From NCBI GenBank assembly GCA_900708905.1, contig CAADRB010000106.1, positions 175,025 through 239,024 of the forward strand: 64,000 nt of DNA, written 5' to 3'. The translations under genes were made by a program, and so were the position numbers. Under the pieces are notes generated by a model that worked only from the letters and a program-made list of their open reading frames with translations, made no database searches and was not told the DNA's origin. Numbering within the stretch: position 1 is the stretch's first letter; each line of letters opens with the position of its first letter. The DNA is from Hymenolepis diminuta. Lineage: Eukaryota > Platyhelminthes > Cestoda > Cyclophyllidea > Hymenolepididae. Positions 1-12,800 of this stretch are shown piece by piece.

Positions 1-2952
1 AGTCCAATAAGGGTTTTGGATAGGGAAGTGGAAAAAAAGTCAGATCATCAAAAGTCTTACAAGATTTGACTTTTGGACTCGGATTGTATGGTTATTTAGT
101 TCATTACATTACATTCTAATACTTCAATGGTCCAATTCATGGGTGAAATTATGTTCGCGGATTTACTGAGCATTCTGTTAGTCATATAAGAGATTTCTTC
201 TTAATAATTTTTTTAAAATTCGTGAAATCATTTATTCCATGGCAAATGCTTTATGATGATTTCTTTCAATAGACTATTGAATTTGCACTCCCAATTTAAT
301 GTAGCAGGGAATACGAACAATTTAAAACACTGAATTTAAACCACAGTGCAAACGAACTTCCAATGATGCTGTGAATAGCAACCAAACTGAAAATACGTAA
401 ATTCACACATCAAAAATGATTCACACAGATATGAGGTACAGGTACAGAAGAGATAGTGAAGAGATATGAGTACGGAAACATTGATACGAAGGTCATTGTA
501 AAGTAAGTAATAATAATTAATCAATGAGTGCTCATGACTAACATGAGGAACTTTCGCGTGAGGGAAGTAATGAGAGCCAATCTTTAGCATCAACTTACTA
601 CGCAATAAATAATGGTAATCTCTGGCAAGATGAATTATGAAGCTGTATACGATCAAAACAATACCAGTCAAAAAGTCAGCACCAAACGATTTCGATCTAC
701 AGTTGTAAATCCTTCAGGAATGAGGAAATACTAACATTCATTTCTGATCCTGAAGGACTACAAATCGTAAATGCGTTTTAAAGAAAAAATTTAACGCGAT
801 TTCAATTGCAAGTGGACTTATAATTAGCCAATAAAACCAGATAGCAGCAATGTGTAGACCACCATAAAAGCCAGACTTTTTCGGAAAAAAAATGTCAAAA
901 TATAAACAAGAACAGGCCAAAACACGCTAATAGAAAACGCTCAATTATATAAACATCACTCAGTGCGAGAAAATTTAGGATATTCCAAAAAAATAAGTTA
1001 TAAAATCAATACAATTAAGCCTGCTTTGCTCACCCGATGAAAATGAGTTGATCCTTATTAGTTAACCAACTATCATGATGAAAACACAGTAAGAATCAAA
1101 AAGACGGCTTTATGCACTAACTACGATGTTGCTCTTGAAAAATCTAAAGTGGGTACTAACCAGTCGATCAAAGTGAACGGAAAAAAGGCGACCCAGTGGC
1201 AAATGTCCTCTAAAATTCTCAGAGAAACATCTTTCTGAAACAAGAAAATGGGAAAAATATCACAAATTATATTATAAACTAAAATACCTTTATTTTAACA
1301 AACCATGGAAAAAAATTCTCCTAAATAAGCATTTGTGAAAGGCCGTTTCAGCAAGTATACAACCTGAAGTAACGAAAACATTAACCAAATCTTTAAATAA
1401 AGAAAAAAGGAATCTACAATCATCCTCAATTAGACATCTACCAAAACAACAATGTTGCTTAAAGAAACCAACGGTTACACCTAAACGATTCCTTTTCAAA
1501 GCAGCTCTCTTATCAAATACACCAGCAGTGACATTTTAACAAACTGAGCAAAAAATACAATAGCATAGCAACGAGAACAATCCGTTACAATAAAACGGTA
1601 AGACAATAAGCTTTTTGAAAAGTAATTGGGTCAAAACGGGATGCCATCAATAACGAAAAAAGTAAGGAGTAAGTCGAACGGCTGTCAATAAATATTTATA
1701 ACAAAACACGCTTAAGCCCATTCTAGTTAGCTAACGTAAGAACGGGTTGAATGAAAAATACAACAAGACGTTTATTTGATTCACGTAAACATTTAAGATA
1801 GATATATGAAGATAATAATAAATAAGCTGAAAAATATACTTAATTATAAACAAGTATAACAATAAATAGAAGACCAATGAGCACGAAAGACAATCAATAA
1901 CTGATCGTTTGAAAGGCCAAAAAGTGGCTCAGGGAAAAAGAGCAAAAAGAGTATCAGTTTATGGGAAAAACATGGGACGAAACGTAAATATAACTATTGT
2001 TCGGCGTTATAAACATCGCAAAATAGAAAAGATACTAAGAATAAGCCGAACAATTGACATCAACTCAAGTAATCCAGTTTTTATAACATGGTGAAAGGTA
2101 AAAATATTAAAGTGGGCGAAATTAAACAACAATGACAATATTGAAAATTAAAACGAGAAAAAAAATTTTATGGTTAGAACATCATTCTCAATTAAATAAA
2201 AGTATGTTTATAGACAAATCAATAGGAAGCCTAGAACTGTCATTTCCAGATAAACAAGAAAGGAAAAAAAACCGCTAAGGGTTATATAATCGAAGTATAG
2301 CTTATTTAAAAATAATCAGAACCCCGGCAAATACACCAGAATATATTTTAAAAGATGGTAACAGGGTAGGTAGGTAGGTTAAAGGTAGGTATAACTGGAA
2401 CGTAAACAAAAATCCGAGAAAATCTAAACATATGACAAAAATCGGGTAACGATTATATCGATTTTGCTAAGACAGTGATTGAACCATATAGTTATTTATA
2501 ATCCAAATGCGAATTTTCATTTTCGTTCACCTGATGAGAAATGGAAAGGGAAAAATAAATGTCCACAATCCAAAACTACAGAATAAACGATTTATGATAA
2601 ATTGTTTTAATAGTGTGAACATCTAACGATGATAACGGGATACACCACACATTTACATCATATACATATACTAACTATCCAATGGCACTAAAATAGAAAA
2701 GTGAAATTTAAGAGAGATAGTTAGAACATTTTCTAAATGAATTTATTATTTAAAAATCCAAACTAGTAAGCTTTAAAAAATAAGATCAAATGTACTTTTA
2801 AGCACTAAATGGCCCGGTCCTTGGTAAAATCCTAGTTCATTTTGCGTCACGAAATAAAAGTTTTTTTATTTTATTAAGAAACGTTCTATAAAAAGGTTCT
2901 TTTTTGCTGGGAAATAGCTTTAAAAATAGTTACTAAATAGGTGAATACTTAC
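1..2952. other. No gene recognised; probably intron of the Dbl-like gene
   Basis: The region is AT-rich with only chance-length open frames (the longest, about 111 codons on the minus strand near 336-671, is hydrophobic and low in complexity). A short GGTA tandem lies at about 2364-2392. Since the SEC14 exons at 2953-3442 read leftwards and end at a good donor (GTAAGT), this stretch is most likely downstream intron of that gene. No spectrin-like, DH or PH exon could be seen. Confidence 0.4.
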
Positions 2953-3442
2953 AATTTGGAAATCAACCCATGATGAGACATCGAAAAAGAGTTCGCCGCC
3001 GATTTGGGAGGGAATTTCGTTAGCAGGAATGAGATCAAATAGTTCCGAGGGGCTATCAATTAGCTGGAGATCAAAGGAAATATCATTGTAAATCGATGCG
3101 ACAGTTTTATCCGAACCAAAACGTTGGAAAAATCCCTGTGGTCGGAGTGTCACAACGTATTCAATGTGATCTAAATAGTTGAGCTGGAATGTTTATCATA
3201 AAGGGAAAGATTAAATCTCACATTCAGGTGGATTAATAGTTTTTTAGTAGGAATCCAACCGCTACCACGACGGTCAATCACAATCAAGTGACGACAAGGA
3301 TTTCTAGATATATTAAGAAAGCATATTTAATTTTACAGATGAAAGAAGTAATCAAGAATGGAATCCAAAACTGTGGGTGTTATCCCCTCATCGTGATTGT
3401 CGGAGAAAAATATCACCGGATTTTGATGGACATCCTGGGATC
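2953..3442 (-). CDS. SEC14/CRAL-TRIO domain exons of a Dbl-family (MCF2/MCF2L/Trio/SESTD1-like) protein, partial
   Basis: Three minus-strand exons join in frame: 3442-3337, 3303-3222 and 3183-2953, separated by introns of 33 and 38 bp with GT-AG ends. The first exon enters and leaves at codon phases that match, the second ends on a full codon, and the third ends at GTAAGT. The joined peptide (about 140 residues) runs NPVIFFSDNHDEG, then LIVIDRRGSGW, then VTLRPQGFFQRFGSD, then ELFDLIPANEI and IGGELFFDVSSW. This is the order of the SEC14 domain at the N-terminus of Dbl-family Rho exchange factors: a VIDRR..W strand, an LRP.GFFQR segment, and a D.S.L..yid...lt..lGG.l.yd...W segment. In that family the domain binds phospholipid and helps localise the factor to membranes. 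MCF2/MCF2L fit best because of LRP-GFFQR; SESTD1 and Trio remain possible. The start codon, spectrin repeats, DH and PH domains are not seen in the window. Confidence 0.68.
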
Positions 3443-4272
3443 CTAAGAAAGCGTAAAACTAAAAGTATAATAAACCTGGTGACAAGACAAAATTTCTCTT
3501 CAGGTAATTTGTAATATATTTTGCACAGGGACCAATGGGTAACTCATCCATTCAAATAATAAAATGATAATCGAACAGATTTTGGTGATTTCACATTTGT
3601 GCACCAAAGTTAGTCAACTTAAACTAGTTTAAGGCTGTATTTATCCGAACGGAATACAATAATGAAAGTGGGAATTAAATTATTTAAAGAAATATTTTTA
3701 ACGAGCTCAAAAATGTAGGTGAATTTTTGTGCTTTGTACATTTTTATTTTATTTTAATTCCATTTGACTTTTTCAAAGTATGGAAACTGCTTCTTTTTAT
3801 TTGGATTCTGAATACTTTACTTTACATATAACCTCGTCGTAATCACCCTCTAAGAAGTTCTGTTGAGTTCTGACCAATTGAATGAGTAATATAATATACC
3901 CCTTTTGTAAACATATTACAGTGGTGTTGTCGTGTTAATGTAATTTCCTAGGTAATTTAAGGGTCGGTGTAGTATCCAACGGAGAAAAGAACACCATATC
4001 ACACTTGCATTTTCATTTTCTGTGTTCATTATTATATAAAAATAATGCAATTCGATTATTTCAATTTTTATTCCGCTAATTGAACACAATATCCTAGGTA
4101 GAGGTTGGTTTTAAAAGTTCACTAGTTGTCGGCAATGAAATAAATGCATTTATAATTACACCATTATCAATCCTGAATGGTAAGAAGTAAGGGAGAAAAG
4201 TGAAGTAAAGTAGAATGCCGTTAAAATAGGGCGAAGGGAAATTGCAATGTCGTCATAGTCTATCTGGGCCGC
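3443..4272. other. Non-coding, upstream intron or flank of the Dbl-like gene
   Basis: No exon recognised. A short stretch at about 3915-4000 (core GTGGTGTTGTCG, then GTATCCAACGGAGAA) resembles about 6140-6230 (GTGGTGTTGTCG, then GTATCCTACAGAGAA) in the same orientation, so both are probably fragments of one dispersed repeat. Confidence 0.35.
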
Positions 4273-4867
4273 ATCGGTCGATAGATGAAATATTTGGAAT
4301 AAGTCAAGTCACTCATGCCATCAGACCAGTTCGGAGGTGGCAGACAAGCCACTCCCAATATAATAATTAATTAGTAATAAAAATTAAGTTTATACGTCCT
4401 AAAGATGAGAAAATAATATTTTCCCCAAACAACTCTCATATTTTCAATTTAAGAGACCTTGACTTGAACAAAACAAATACTGGATACTGGTTAACGTCAT
4501 GACCGACCAAAGAGTTTGTCTCGAATCCCCAAGATGTATGTCCCATATTTCGATGGGAGTTGCTATAGCCAGCAGATGTCTGTCATCATCTAGCGACCAG
4601 AAATGATTGACTGGTGATAATATCTCCACTACAGTGTCCACAGGCGGTCCCACCGTGTGTTTGCGTGCTTGCAAATAGATACCTAAATGATTGTCGATAA
4701 TTACGCCAATCAACAGCGAGACATGACTGACGTCTAACGAAGAAATGTTTTGTATGTAAACCTAATTTACTTATAAGTAAATTGGGGGTGACTTGTCTGC
4801 CACCTCCGAACTGATCTGACGATATGAGTGACTTGACTTATCCCAAATATTTCATCTATCGACCGAT
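4273..4867. mobile_element. 595-bp element with 84-bp terminal inverted repeats (MITE-like)
   Basis: The left arm 4273-4356 begins ATCGGTCGATAGATGAAA, and the right arm 4784-4867 is its reverse complement with 7 differences in 84 positions, all of them transitions (A/G or C/T). The outer ends are sharp: similarity stops just outside ATCGGTCG on both sides. No convincing target-site duplication is visible. The interior is 427 bp and carries a minus-strand open frame, described separately. No transposase is encoded, so the element is non-autonomous if it is a DNA transposon. The superfamily cannot be assigned from the end sequence. Confidence 0.75.
4444..4761 (-). pseudogene. WD40-like reading frame inside the TIR element
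   Basis: Read leftwards from 4761, directly after an acceptor-like AAATTAG, a single frame stays open for about 105 codons down to the stop at 4444-4446. The middle reads NHFWSLDDDRHLLAIAT, then PIEIWDIHLGDSRQTLWSV. This is the pattern of one WD40 blade: W-S-x-D-D-x-x-x-L-A, then I-x-I-W-D, then a polar loop. Upstream of it comes SLLIGVIIDNHLGIYLQ, which also alternates like beta strands. There is no upstream methionine in frame. I infer a host exon fragment captured by the element, or a coding exon that happens to lie between the arms. It could also be an accidental frame, since homology was judged by eye only. Confidence 0.35.
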
Positions 4868-6875
4868 CAGCTTTATTATAAAGGTTTAAATAATGCCGTC
4901 TGAAAATATGAATTAAGCGGGATTTGTATTTGCACTTCGACTGCCCATGAAAGACAGTTCGTCATATAAGGAGTTTAATGAATATGATACGTCTGATAGA
5001 AACGTGTTTGAGCCATGATCGCAAACAGGGATCAAGCATAGTGGGGCGTAAATGAATGATACTGGTAGAGCATAAAAAACCGTGTGATAGTGAGCAATGC
5101 CAGCAAATACAGGGAGTCAAACGAACAATAGAATTCACTTCACCGGGACATTAAATGGCTACAGGAGCTCATGGTCATTATGTCATTATTTTTTTACGAA
5201 TGCAATTTTTATTTCTAGCGATAATACTCTATACTGGCCCTATATATTTTTCGTAAAGGCATTACCTATTTATCTTTCAGAAACTTCTTATATTCATCTT
5301 TCAAAGCATTTTGTAATAAAGTTTTGTGGACGGGAGCCACACAGAAGTGAAAAATGAATAAATTAAGTCACTAATGTTGCCAGATCGGTGCGTTAGTGAC
5401 CGGTAAGCGACTCCAATTTGTTGATAGATAGATCGGAGTTTAATACAGACGCTTCTTCGTAACATATTCAGTCACTCGGTTAAGCGGCCATTATAAAATT
5501 TTGGCGAAACCTGATCATTTCTGATCGTGAAGTGTTAATTGACTGCCGAGATATACTGAAATAAAAAAACTGCGCTTATTTAGGGGAAAATGCTAAAAGC
5601 AAATATATATATGCATCCATGTTATAATAAACGAAAAAATTTTGCTTTTTGGTTAAGCAAAAAGTATTTATGCGCTTTAATAACCGGAAAACTTCTGAAT
5701 ACGGAAAACACTAAATTAGTCCAATAAGTATTGTAACGGTGTGAAGATGGAAATGAAGTAAGTATCGACATGGTGCCTTCAAAGATCATAACTTATTTGA
5801 TAAAAGCATAGGGCTGACAATATTTGTATAAGAGGTATAGGGTACCATGCATAAACATATATTCCTGGATGAGATATCAGCGACAATATCCAGATTCATT
5901 GAACAGCGAAGAGCAGGTAGATGGATCCAGATGTTGTTACACATAAGAAAATAACACTTTTCCCAAAATAATTCTTATTTATAAAATTCATTATACTCCA
6001 CCTCTTGAGTCCTGCTTCTTTTAGTTCCCTTAAATTAGAACGAATTTATTTACGTTACGGATGTAAATGGCGCTTTATATAAACCAACCTGTCGATACGA
6101 AAACGTGCGTCTTGTGTTGATATAGTGGTTTGGGTCGTTTTGTATTGTGGTGTTGTCGGGTCGTGTTTGTAACTAGCGCAATGTCTTAGGGGTTCTGGGA
6201 GTCGGTTACGGTATCCTACAGAGAAGGGCGGATTATAACAGAAGTGATGTTCCGAATATAGCAAAATTCACTGTCACTTACTGAATAATAGCACTAAGGT
6301 TAATAAAGTATTTAATAAAAATTATTCCTCTAGATATATTTAAACTTCTTCGCAAGACCAAAATAATTAAGATAATGATTAATAAACAAATTTTATTATC
6401 ATTCCTATAATGGACATTCAGAATCCAGATTTAAGTTGAAACTGTCAATGTAACAATAACATATTATTTCCTTCTTATTATTTGCAACTTGCCAAAATGA
6501 AGCAAATTTCCTGTATAAATATGACATCCATTTATCTCTTCTTATCTTTGCCTCCTACCTTTACGAGCTACGTATTTATGTTTATTTTTTGACTCTAGGC
6601 ATCTTGGTCTTGATCATTTCAGTTCATTAATTCTGCCGCGATTATTAATACACGGATCTTACCATTTATATTGAGTTTTTAAATTTCCTTGTGAAAAAAT
6701 TATTATATAATATCATAACACTTTTAAAAAAGCGTATCATTTTATCCATACATATTTGTGTACTAATATAAAGCAGGATTTGTTTATCCTATTAGTTAAC
6801 TCTTGCGAATAGTTAAAATGCACCAATCACAAGCTAAAGGATTTTAGTATTTACCGCTGTGTCTATTTAATAATA
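4868..6875. other. Intergenic or promoter-side region upstream of the BAHD1 homologue
   Basis: Nothing coding recognised. It contains the second copy (about 6140-6230) of the short repeat seen at 3915-4000. The immediate leader before the ATG at 6876 is AT-rich, with an in-frame TAA directly upstream (6873-6875). No TATA box or initiator could be assigned with confidence. Confidence 0.4.
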
Positions 6876-9800
6876 ATGAGAAGAGCAAAAGCAACCAGAA
6901 AACCACCTGCTAAAGCTACGAAACCTAAAATCAAACCTTTTACTAAATCTCGAAGAAAGGTCGTTCGCAAGAAGCGTGCGACAAGGAAGAATGTACATCA
7001 ACTTTCTTACAAAGATTCCCATTCCATTGGCCGAAGAAAATCCACAAACGTTCCCACATATAGCGAAAGTGGACGGCTTTACTACGATCTATATGTCCGA
7101 TATGGCCTGAGTGGTACTTTCGAAAATAAAGAAGAAAAACCGCCTAAGGTTGTGGATCATAATTGTGGCTTTGAATCGGATTTTTCGGATACCACTACAG
7201 TTGCCTGCAACGAAAACACAGGACCCTCTTCTAGTGCCAAGAAAGTAAAGATAGAGAGGAAGAAGAAGCGACAATCAGTTAAAAGAAGCCAATCTCCCGT
7301 AAAATCACCATCCTCCCCATTGAATTCCCGAAGAGAGGCAAGTCTTAATGCCGAGGCAAAAGTTAATATGCTTTTTGAATCCACTAAAGAAAGTAAAAAC
7401 AAACGAAGATCCTTGCCTGCGCTTCCTACTACCACGATTAAAAATGAGGAGTCTTCAGAATCCGGTGATAAGTCGAGCTGTGAGAAACGGACTCTCAGAA
7501 AACGTGTGACTAAGGCTAGGAGCACGCGACTTTCTGAACCGCCACCTCACACTATAGTATCTCCAAAAAAACGTTTAGCTGGTTTAAATGCGACTGCTAT
7601 TATCAGTGCCTGTATTAAATCGCCTGATCCAGACAGAAGGAAAATTCGTAGGGGGAGGCCTCCTAAATCCTCCCTAAAGCCACCACCTCCTCAAAAAGTC
7701 GAAGAGGTCAGCTCGTCGAAAAATAAAAATGTACAATCAGATCCTGCAATATCTTCCCCTCCATCTCTTTCTCCACCTCCTGTTCCTGCTACTACTAGCA
7801 CTACCTGTCAGATTAAGACACCTATTCCCAACACTTCCAACGCAATTACCACCTTAGCAACGGTATCAGCAGACACTAAAGTCGTTCCAGCATCTGCTAT
7901 GTCCACATTGGAACGATTCCAATCTCAAAAGGTGATCTCTTATGGCCCTAAGTGTATAGGTGTTGAGAATATCTCACGCCAAATCATACACGTTCCGGCT
8001 CAGAGCCATTGTGCTCCAGGTCCATCTTACGCGAATCCCGTGTCACAGCAGCTTCAACAACATCAGCGAATTGTTTCTCATCCCATCGCATCATTTACTC
8101 CTCCTTCTCAGAATCATTCCATGATTATGCTTCCAGATTCTTCCTCTTTTTCTCCTCAACTCCCTAATCCAGTTACAGCCGCTGCAGATATGCAGCATCA
8201 TCCATGCTTCACGACGAACCAGTACTACTTAAGTCCTTTCAGTGGTACAGGTGGACAAAATCAACAGCATCAGACATTTTACATGTCCATACCTTCACCC
8301 GCTCCACAATTCCAGTTCTTCTCTGCAGCACCCTTTACTTACATGCAGCCATCAGCACAGAGCTTCATGCCTAATAACAGCTACATGTTACCCATGTCTT
8401 TTTCTCCCCAACTCTACAGTAGGTTTCCCTTTGGTGGAGGCTGTTTTGTTCCACGTCCAGTGTTTGCTGCCGTTCCCCAACCGTCTCCTCAGTTGACACC
8501 TTCACCTCAAACGTCCCTTGTATCTGGAATGGGAAGCCCTTCTACCGTAAATCAACCATCTCAAACTACTCAACGAATAGATAGAGCTGTTTCTCCCATA
8601 GCGCTTGCTCCCTCGACTTCCACTCCTGTAAAAAAGCCATCGAGTAGCAAGCGAAATTCTGCTACAGTATCGACGGCGACAGCCGCAATGAATGCACCAG
8701 AAAAGGAGAAGCCATCACCCTGTCTGTGGAAATGGGTTGGAGAGCCGATTGAAAAACGCGTCTTCTTGAAAGTGAGTTACGCAAGTTTTCTGTTTTGCCA
8801 TTTCAATGCGTTTTGCATTCTGTGTGTGACTTATGAAGAGGGTTTACCTCAGCTGCATTGCATAGTTACTGATTATCGATTTTTTATGTTGTAGCTAGGG
8901 AAAAGTGTATGTTTGGACCATACACAAAGATTGATGCAGTCTATGGTAGTGCTTTCGGTTGTCTGTTTTAGTAACGGATGCTACATATCAGTGTCACGGG
9001 ATTTTTTGCAAGATTTAGAAGCTTTATGTTTGGAATAGTAAAATATCATATTTGACAGAACTTAATTCGACCTTATTTGCAATACCCTGAATTCATCCAT
9101 GTTCACTAAGTTTACGTAGTCTCTCTGAGTAATCGTTATTTTCTAATTAAAAAAGAATAGGCTTCAATTATTAACTTGGCGTTTTAGAAGTATGTTTAAT
9201 TAATATTTATTCATTTGTCTTGTTTTTAACGATTTTGGTTTGAGAACTAATCGTTATGTATTCCTTTAATGTTACTCCTACTTTGCGTTGAATTTTTAGA
9301 TTCGGTTAAAGTGGTACCAGGACTTTCAGATGTTTGTAGTTTGGCAACGAGCTTTCAAATTTATATCTCCAAGCTGTCTCTCATTTTCTTCTCGCCTTAA
9401 TTTCTTACTGTTATAAGAAAATAGATATAGGTATGATTCTTAGGACAATTCTTACGGTACGCTCTCTAAGGCTCATGTTCCTATGCATTAACAGATTCAT
9501 GTCCTGCTAAGAGACCATATATTATTGATCGTTCCACAATAGTTGAAAATTGTTTTAATAGCATAATAAGTCTCAGAGATGAATTTGAAATAAATATTTT
9601 TATTCACACATTACATACATAGAATGCCTATCTAATTTGGTGGAATTTAGCGTGAATATTTGGGTAAAAACTAGCTTCACAAGGTTTATTCTTTGTCCCC
9701 ACCACTTTATGTTTTGTTTAATTTTTTTGCAATTTTAAAGTATATCAGATATTTTTTTTATTTGGTGGAATTCATTCAATACTAATAGTACATTAATCAC

Positions 9801-12800
9801 TTTAAACGTCTGCTAATTTAGAGGTCATGAGATCGATACTCATCGTTGAACATTCAGTGACATGGATGACCAACCTCATCGGTTATTTACGGTCAGGTAG
9901 AAATGTGATAGAATACGTGTATCTCATAACAGCGGCTCTATGTCAAGTATTGTTACTATTTTCTTAAACAGGCTTGGGAGGTTTTTGTTAAATGCTTATG
10001 AACACAGAGAACTTTTATTTACGGTTTTGGTTTAAATGTTGGCTATTGTGTTTATCATCCTTTTCTCATTAACTCGCTAGTGTTATTAAAGATTGCTTGG
10101 ACTCTATGGTTATGCGTCGATTGACGTGCTCATCTGTGAGGCTAGAGGTTACGTGTTCGATGTATACCCAGTGGGCGAAATGGCTAACTGCGTTAATCAT
10201 CACGAGGAGGGGAGGGNNNNNNNNNNNNGGGACTTTTGGTACCACTCTATCCAACATAAGTGTTGGAAAGCGCTTTCTAAGGTGCGTTTAAGAAATAATT
10301 TTGACTTCATTAATTAAATGTCATTACAGTACTGTTATACATTATAAATCGTGTTCTGCCACAGTTTGATTTTCATTCTTTTCTCCCTTTAGCCAAATTC
10401 ACCACCAGTGACGCGGCTTTGTTATCCCTCAATGCGACATCAGAAAGATGGTATGGTGGTCTCTCCGGGCGACAATGTTCTCCTCTGCAGTGGGCCCGAT
10501 CGTCAAGGAGCCCCGCATGTTGCTAAAGTCACTGCTCTTTTTAATGACCCTGACAGTGGTAGGGCTATTCGCTTTATTGTTTTGTCATATTTAATTAGTT
10601 TATTTGTTTACGAATCGGTTCTGGTCATTAATGGAATATTTCGTGAGGTACTCATTGATTTTACTGTACGCAAAGGATAACTCACGAAGAGTACTTCATC
10701 GCGGCTGTTTCTCGCAACCCCCTAGTTAGACGCTCATGCCGAGGTCTCCTATTTCCTACCTCATTTTCCTGCTACCCCATTGCCTCCTCTCTCATTCCTT
10801 TTTGATTGTCCAATACCGATGTTCCAATTTAACTCTTAGTCTTCTGGTTTTGAGATGAACCGTTGTATCCTGTTAGCCTTAAAGAGATCACTATATTCGT
10901 GTGGGGATAACTCTAGTCTAACTCGGCTGGATCTTTAAAGTAGCGTTACTGTTGGAATTAGTGTCAATCTAAGTATACAAGAGCTACTTACATTCATGCT
11001 GATACACTGATTTCAACTGACTTATTTTGAAGACAAGCCGTTCCTTTTTAAAGCTAACAGCAAAAGTACGTCCCGGTTTTCAGTTTTTCACGTACAAACG
11101 AAATGAATTCTAAATTAAAAGCATTTTTCATTCACTGTAATGGTTAATGCTGGAAGGGAAGAAATTATACGGTCTTTATAATTCAAGTTAATTCATTGCA
11201 CTGTCGGATCATTCTGATAGGAAAATCATACGGGAAATGTAGGGTCAGCGGAAATCTTGAGTTTACACTAATTTCACTATCTAAGAAGTTCGAGCAGGAG
11301 GTCTTTTAAGTTTTTACGATAAATGAAGTTACTTAGATGATGTATATTCCTTACTATTAATGAAAATCAAATCATCATATTGGATCTTAATTCATAACCG
11401 AATCTTCATTTTAATTTGAATCATGCAAAAAGTTATCTCGGACAGATTGCATTCTCCAATAGGAATAATCGTTTCCGTAATAATGGAGTTGTTCAGACTG
11501 CTTTCTCTTGTTTATGGAGAAACTTGGTAAGCAAGTTTCCTTTTGGTATAAATAATCGGATGTTTTATTCCACACGAGGTTAGTAAGTGGACAGCCCCTT
11601 TCAAACTAAATATGATTAATTTTGATTACGTCGAAGTGAAAATTATGACGAATAGATTTAGAGCTCATTAAATTTTATGCTTATAAATAAATTTAACTAA
11701 CAAGTTCACATATCTCGGGAAATGGTTGCACTTTGACTTAATCAGAATTGCTCTTGATAACTACCTTAACTTTTGTGGACTTTGAACGGGTTGTTCATAT
11801 TATTTTTTTATCTCAGTTGTCAGTTTACAATTTGATGAGTTATTTCCAGTACCTTTCAGGAAATAGAAGATAATTAAGATGATTTAATGTCATTTTTTCT
11901 TGAACAAATCTGCTTAATTTTCCCTGAAAGTCTTCATTTTACCTCAATTCTTTTAACAAGAAGCAGGATATAGACTAAGATGTCCTGTTTCCATAACTCA
12001 CAATCATGCATGTCTTAATTACTTTACGTAGGATTTAGACTGAGTTAAAAATGAATTATTAAGCTTTTACTTGAAATATCTTACTTCCACAGGAGCAATT
12101 TTAAAATGGAATGTCGCTTTAAACAATTTCATTTCGTAATTGGTTTTCTGCAGTTTTCGTTTACGAAAAATGACTTTTTAAACGAATAACAGGATGAGTT
12201 ATTTTTATCCTTATTATTAGACTCCGTTGAAATTCTGCTTTTATATGTATTTTAATGCCTCTTAGTTGTATTTGGTCGGTTCTAATTTTAAGACGATCTA
12301 CCTACTACGTAGAGTTTGGAATTGCAAAGTACAAGTGAATTATCCTGAAATTAAAGTCCAAGGCTCATTTACTGATATTTTTTTCAAACGTTATTTTAGT
12401 AGAGAAATGAAAGAATAGGACAGTAGAATATCTTAGTTGCTTATGAAGAGCACGGGAATAATAAAATCTTTAAGATTATAGCCGAAATAAGAATATTTGT
12501 TGGAGAATAGGCCACCTTGGAATTACTCTGTTTTAAAAATTCACTTTCAGCTACGAATTTGTTGATCAGCAATCGAGCTACTGGATGTGGGAAGATGGAT
12601 GTCACTTTCATAACCCTCTCGGTTTAAAAAATTTCGAAAACTTTAAGGTTGGTTAGAACTTTCTTGAACGGTTGTTTCATTGGATTCCGGTTCTAAATAA
12701 CATTCATTTGCATTTTCGGAATCACCATTTTCGCAAATCTGTTTTAAATGATTGTGAGGCAGAGGAAATCGAATATCTGAAATCGGTCAAGTATTTCTTT

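Larger units (their letters stand above)
8772..10392 (+). other. Intron 1 of the BAHD1 homologue
   Basis: Bounded by GTGAGT and CTCCCTTTAG. It holds two SINE-like units (about 9800-9905 and 10080-10300) and the first N run. No other gene is visible. Confidence 0.75.

Noticed and set aside
336..671. 111-codon minus-strand open frame
   Set aside because: Hydrophobic, tyrosine- and leucine-rich translation of AT-rich DNA with no motif, splice context or homology that I recognise.
7157..7525. 122-codon open frame antisense to BAHD1 exon 1
   Set aside because: Shadow of a strongly biased, Ser/Lys-rich coding exon on the other strand.
10069..10317. Three overlapping open frames around the first N run
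   Set aside because: They run through a tRNA-derived repeat and unknown bases; no protein motif.
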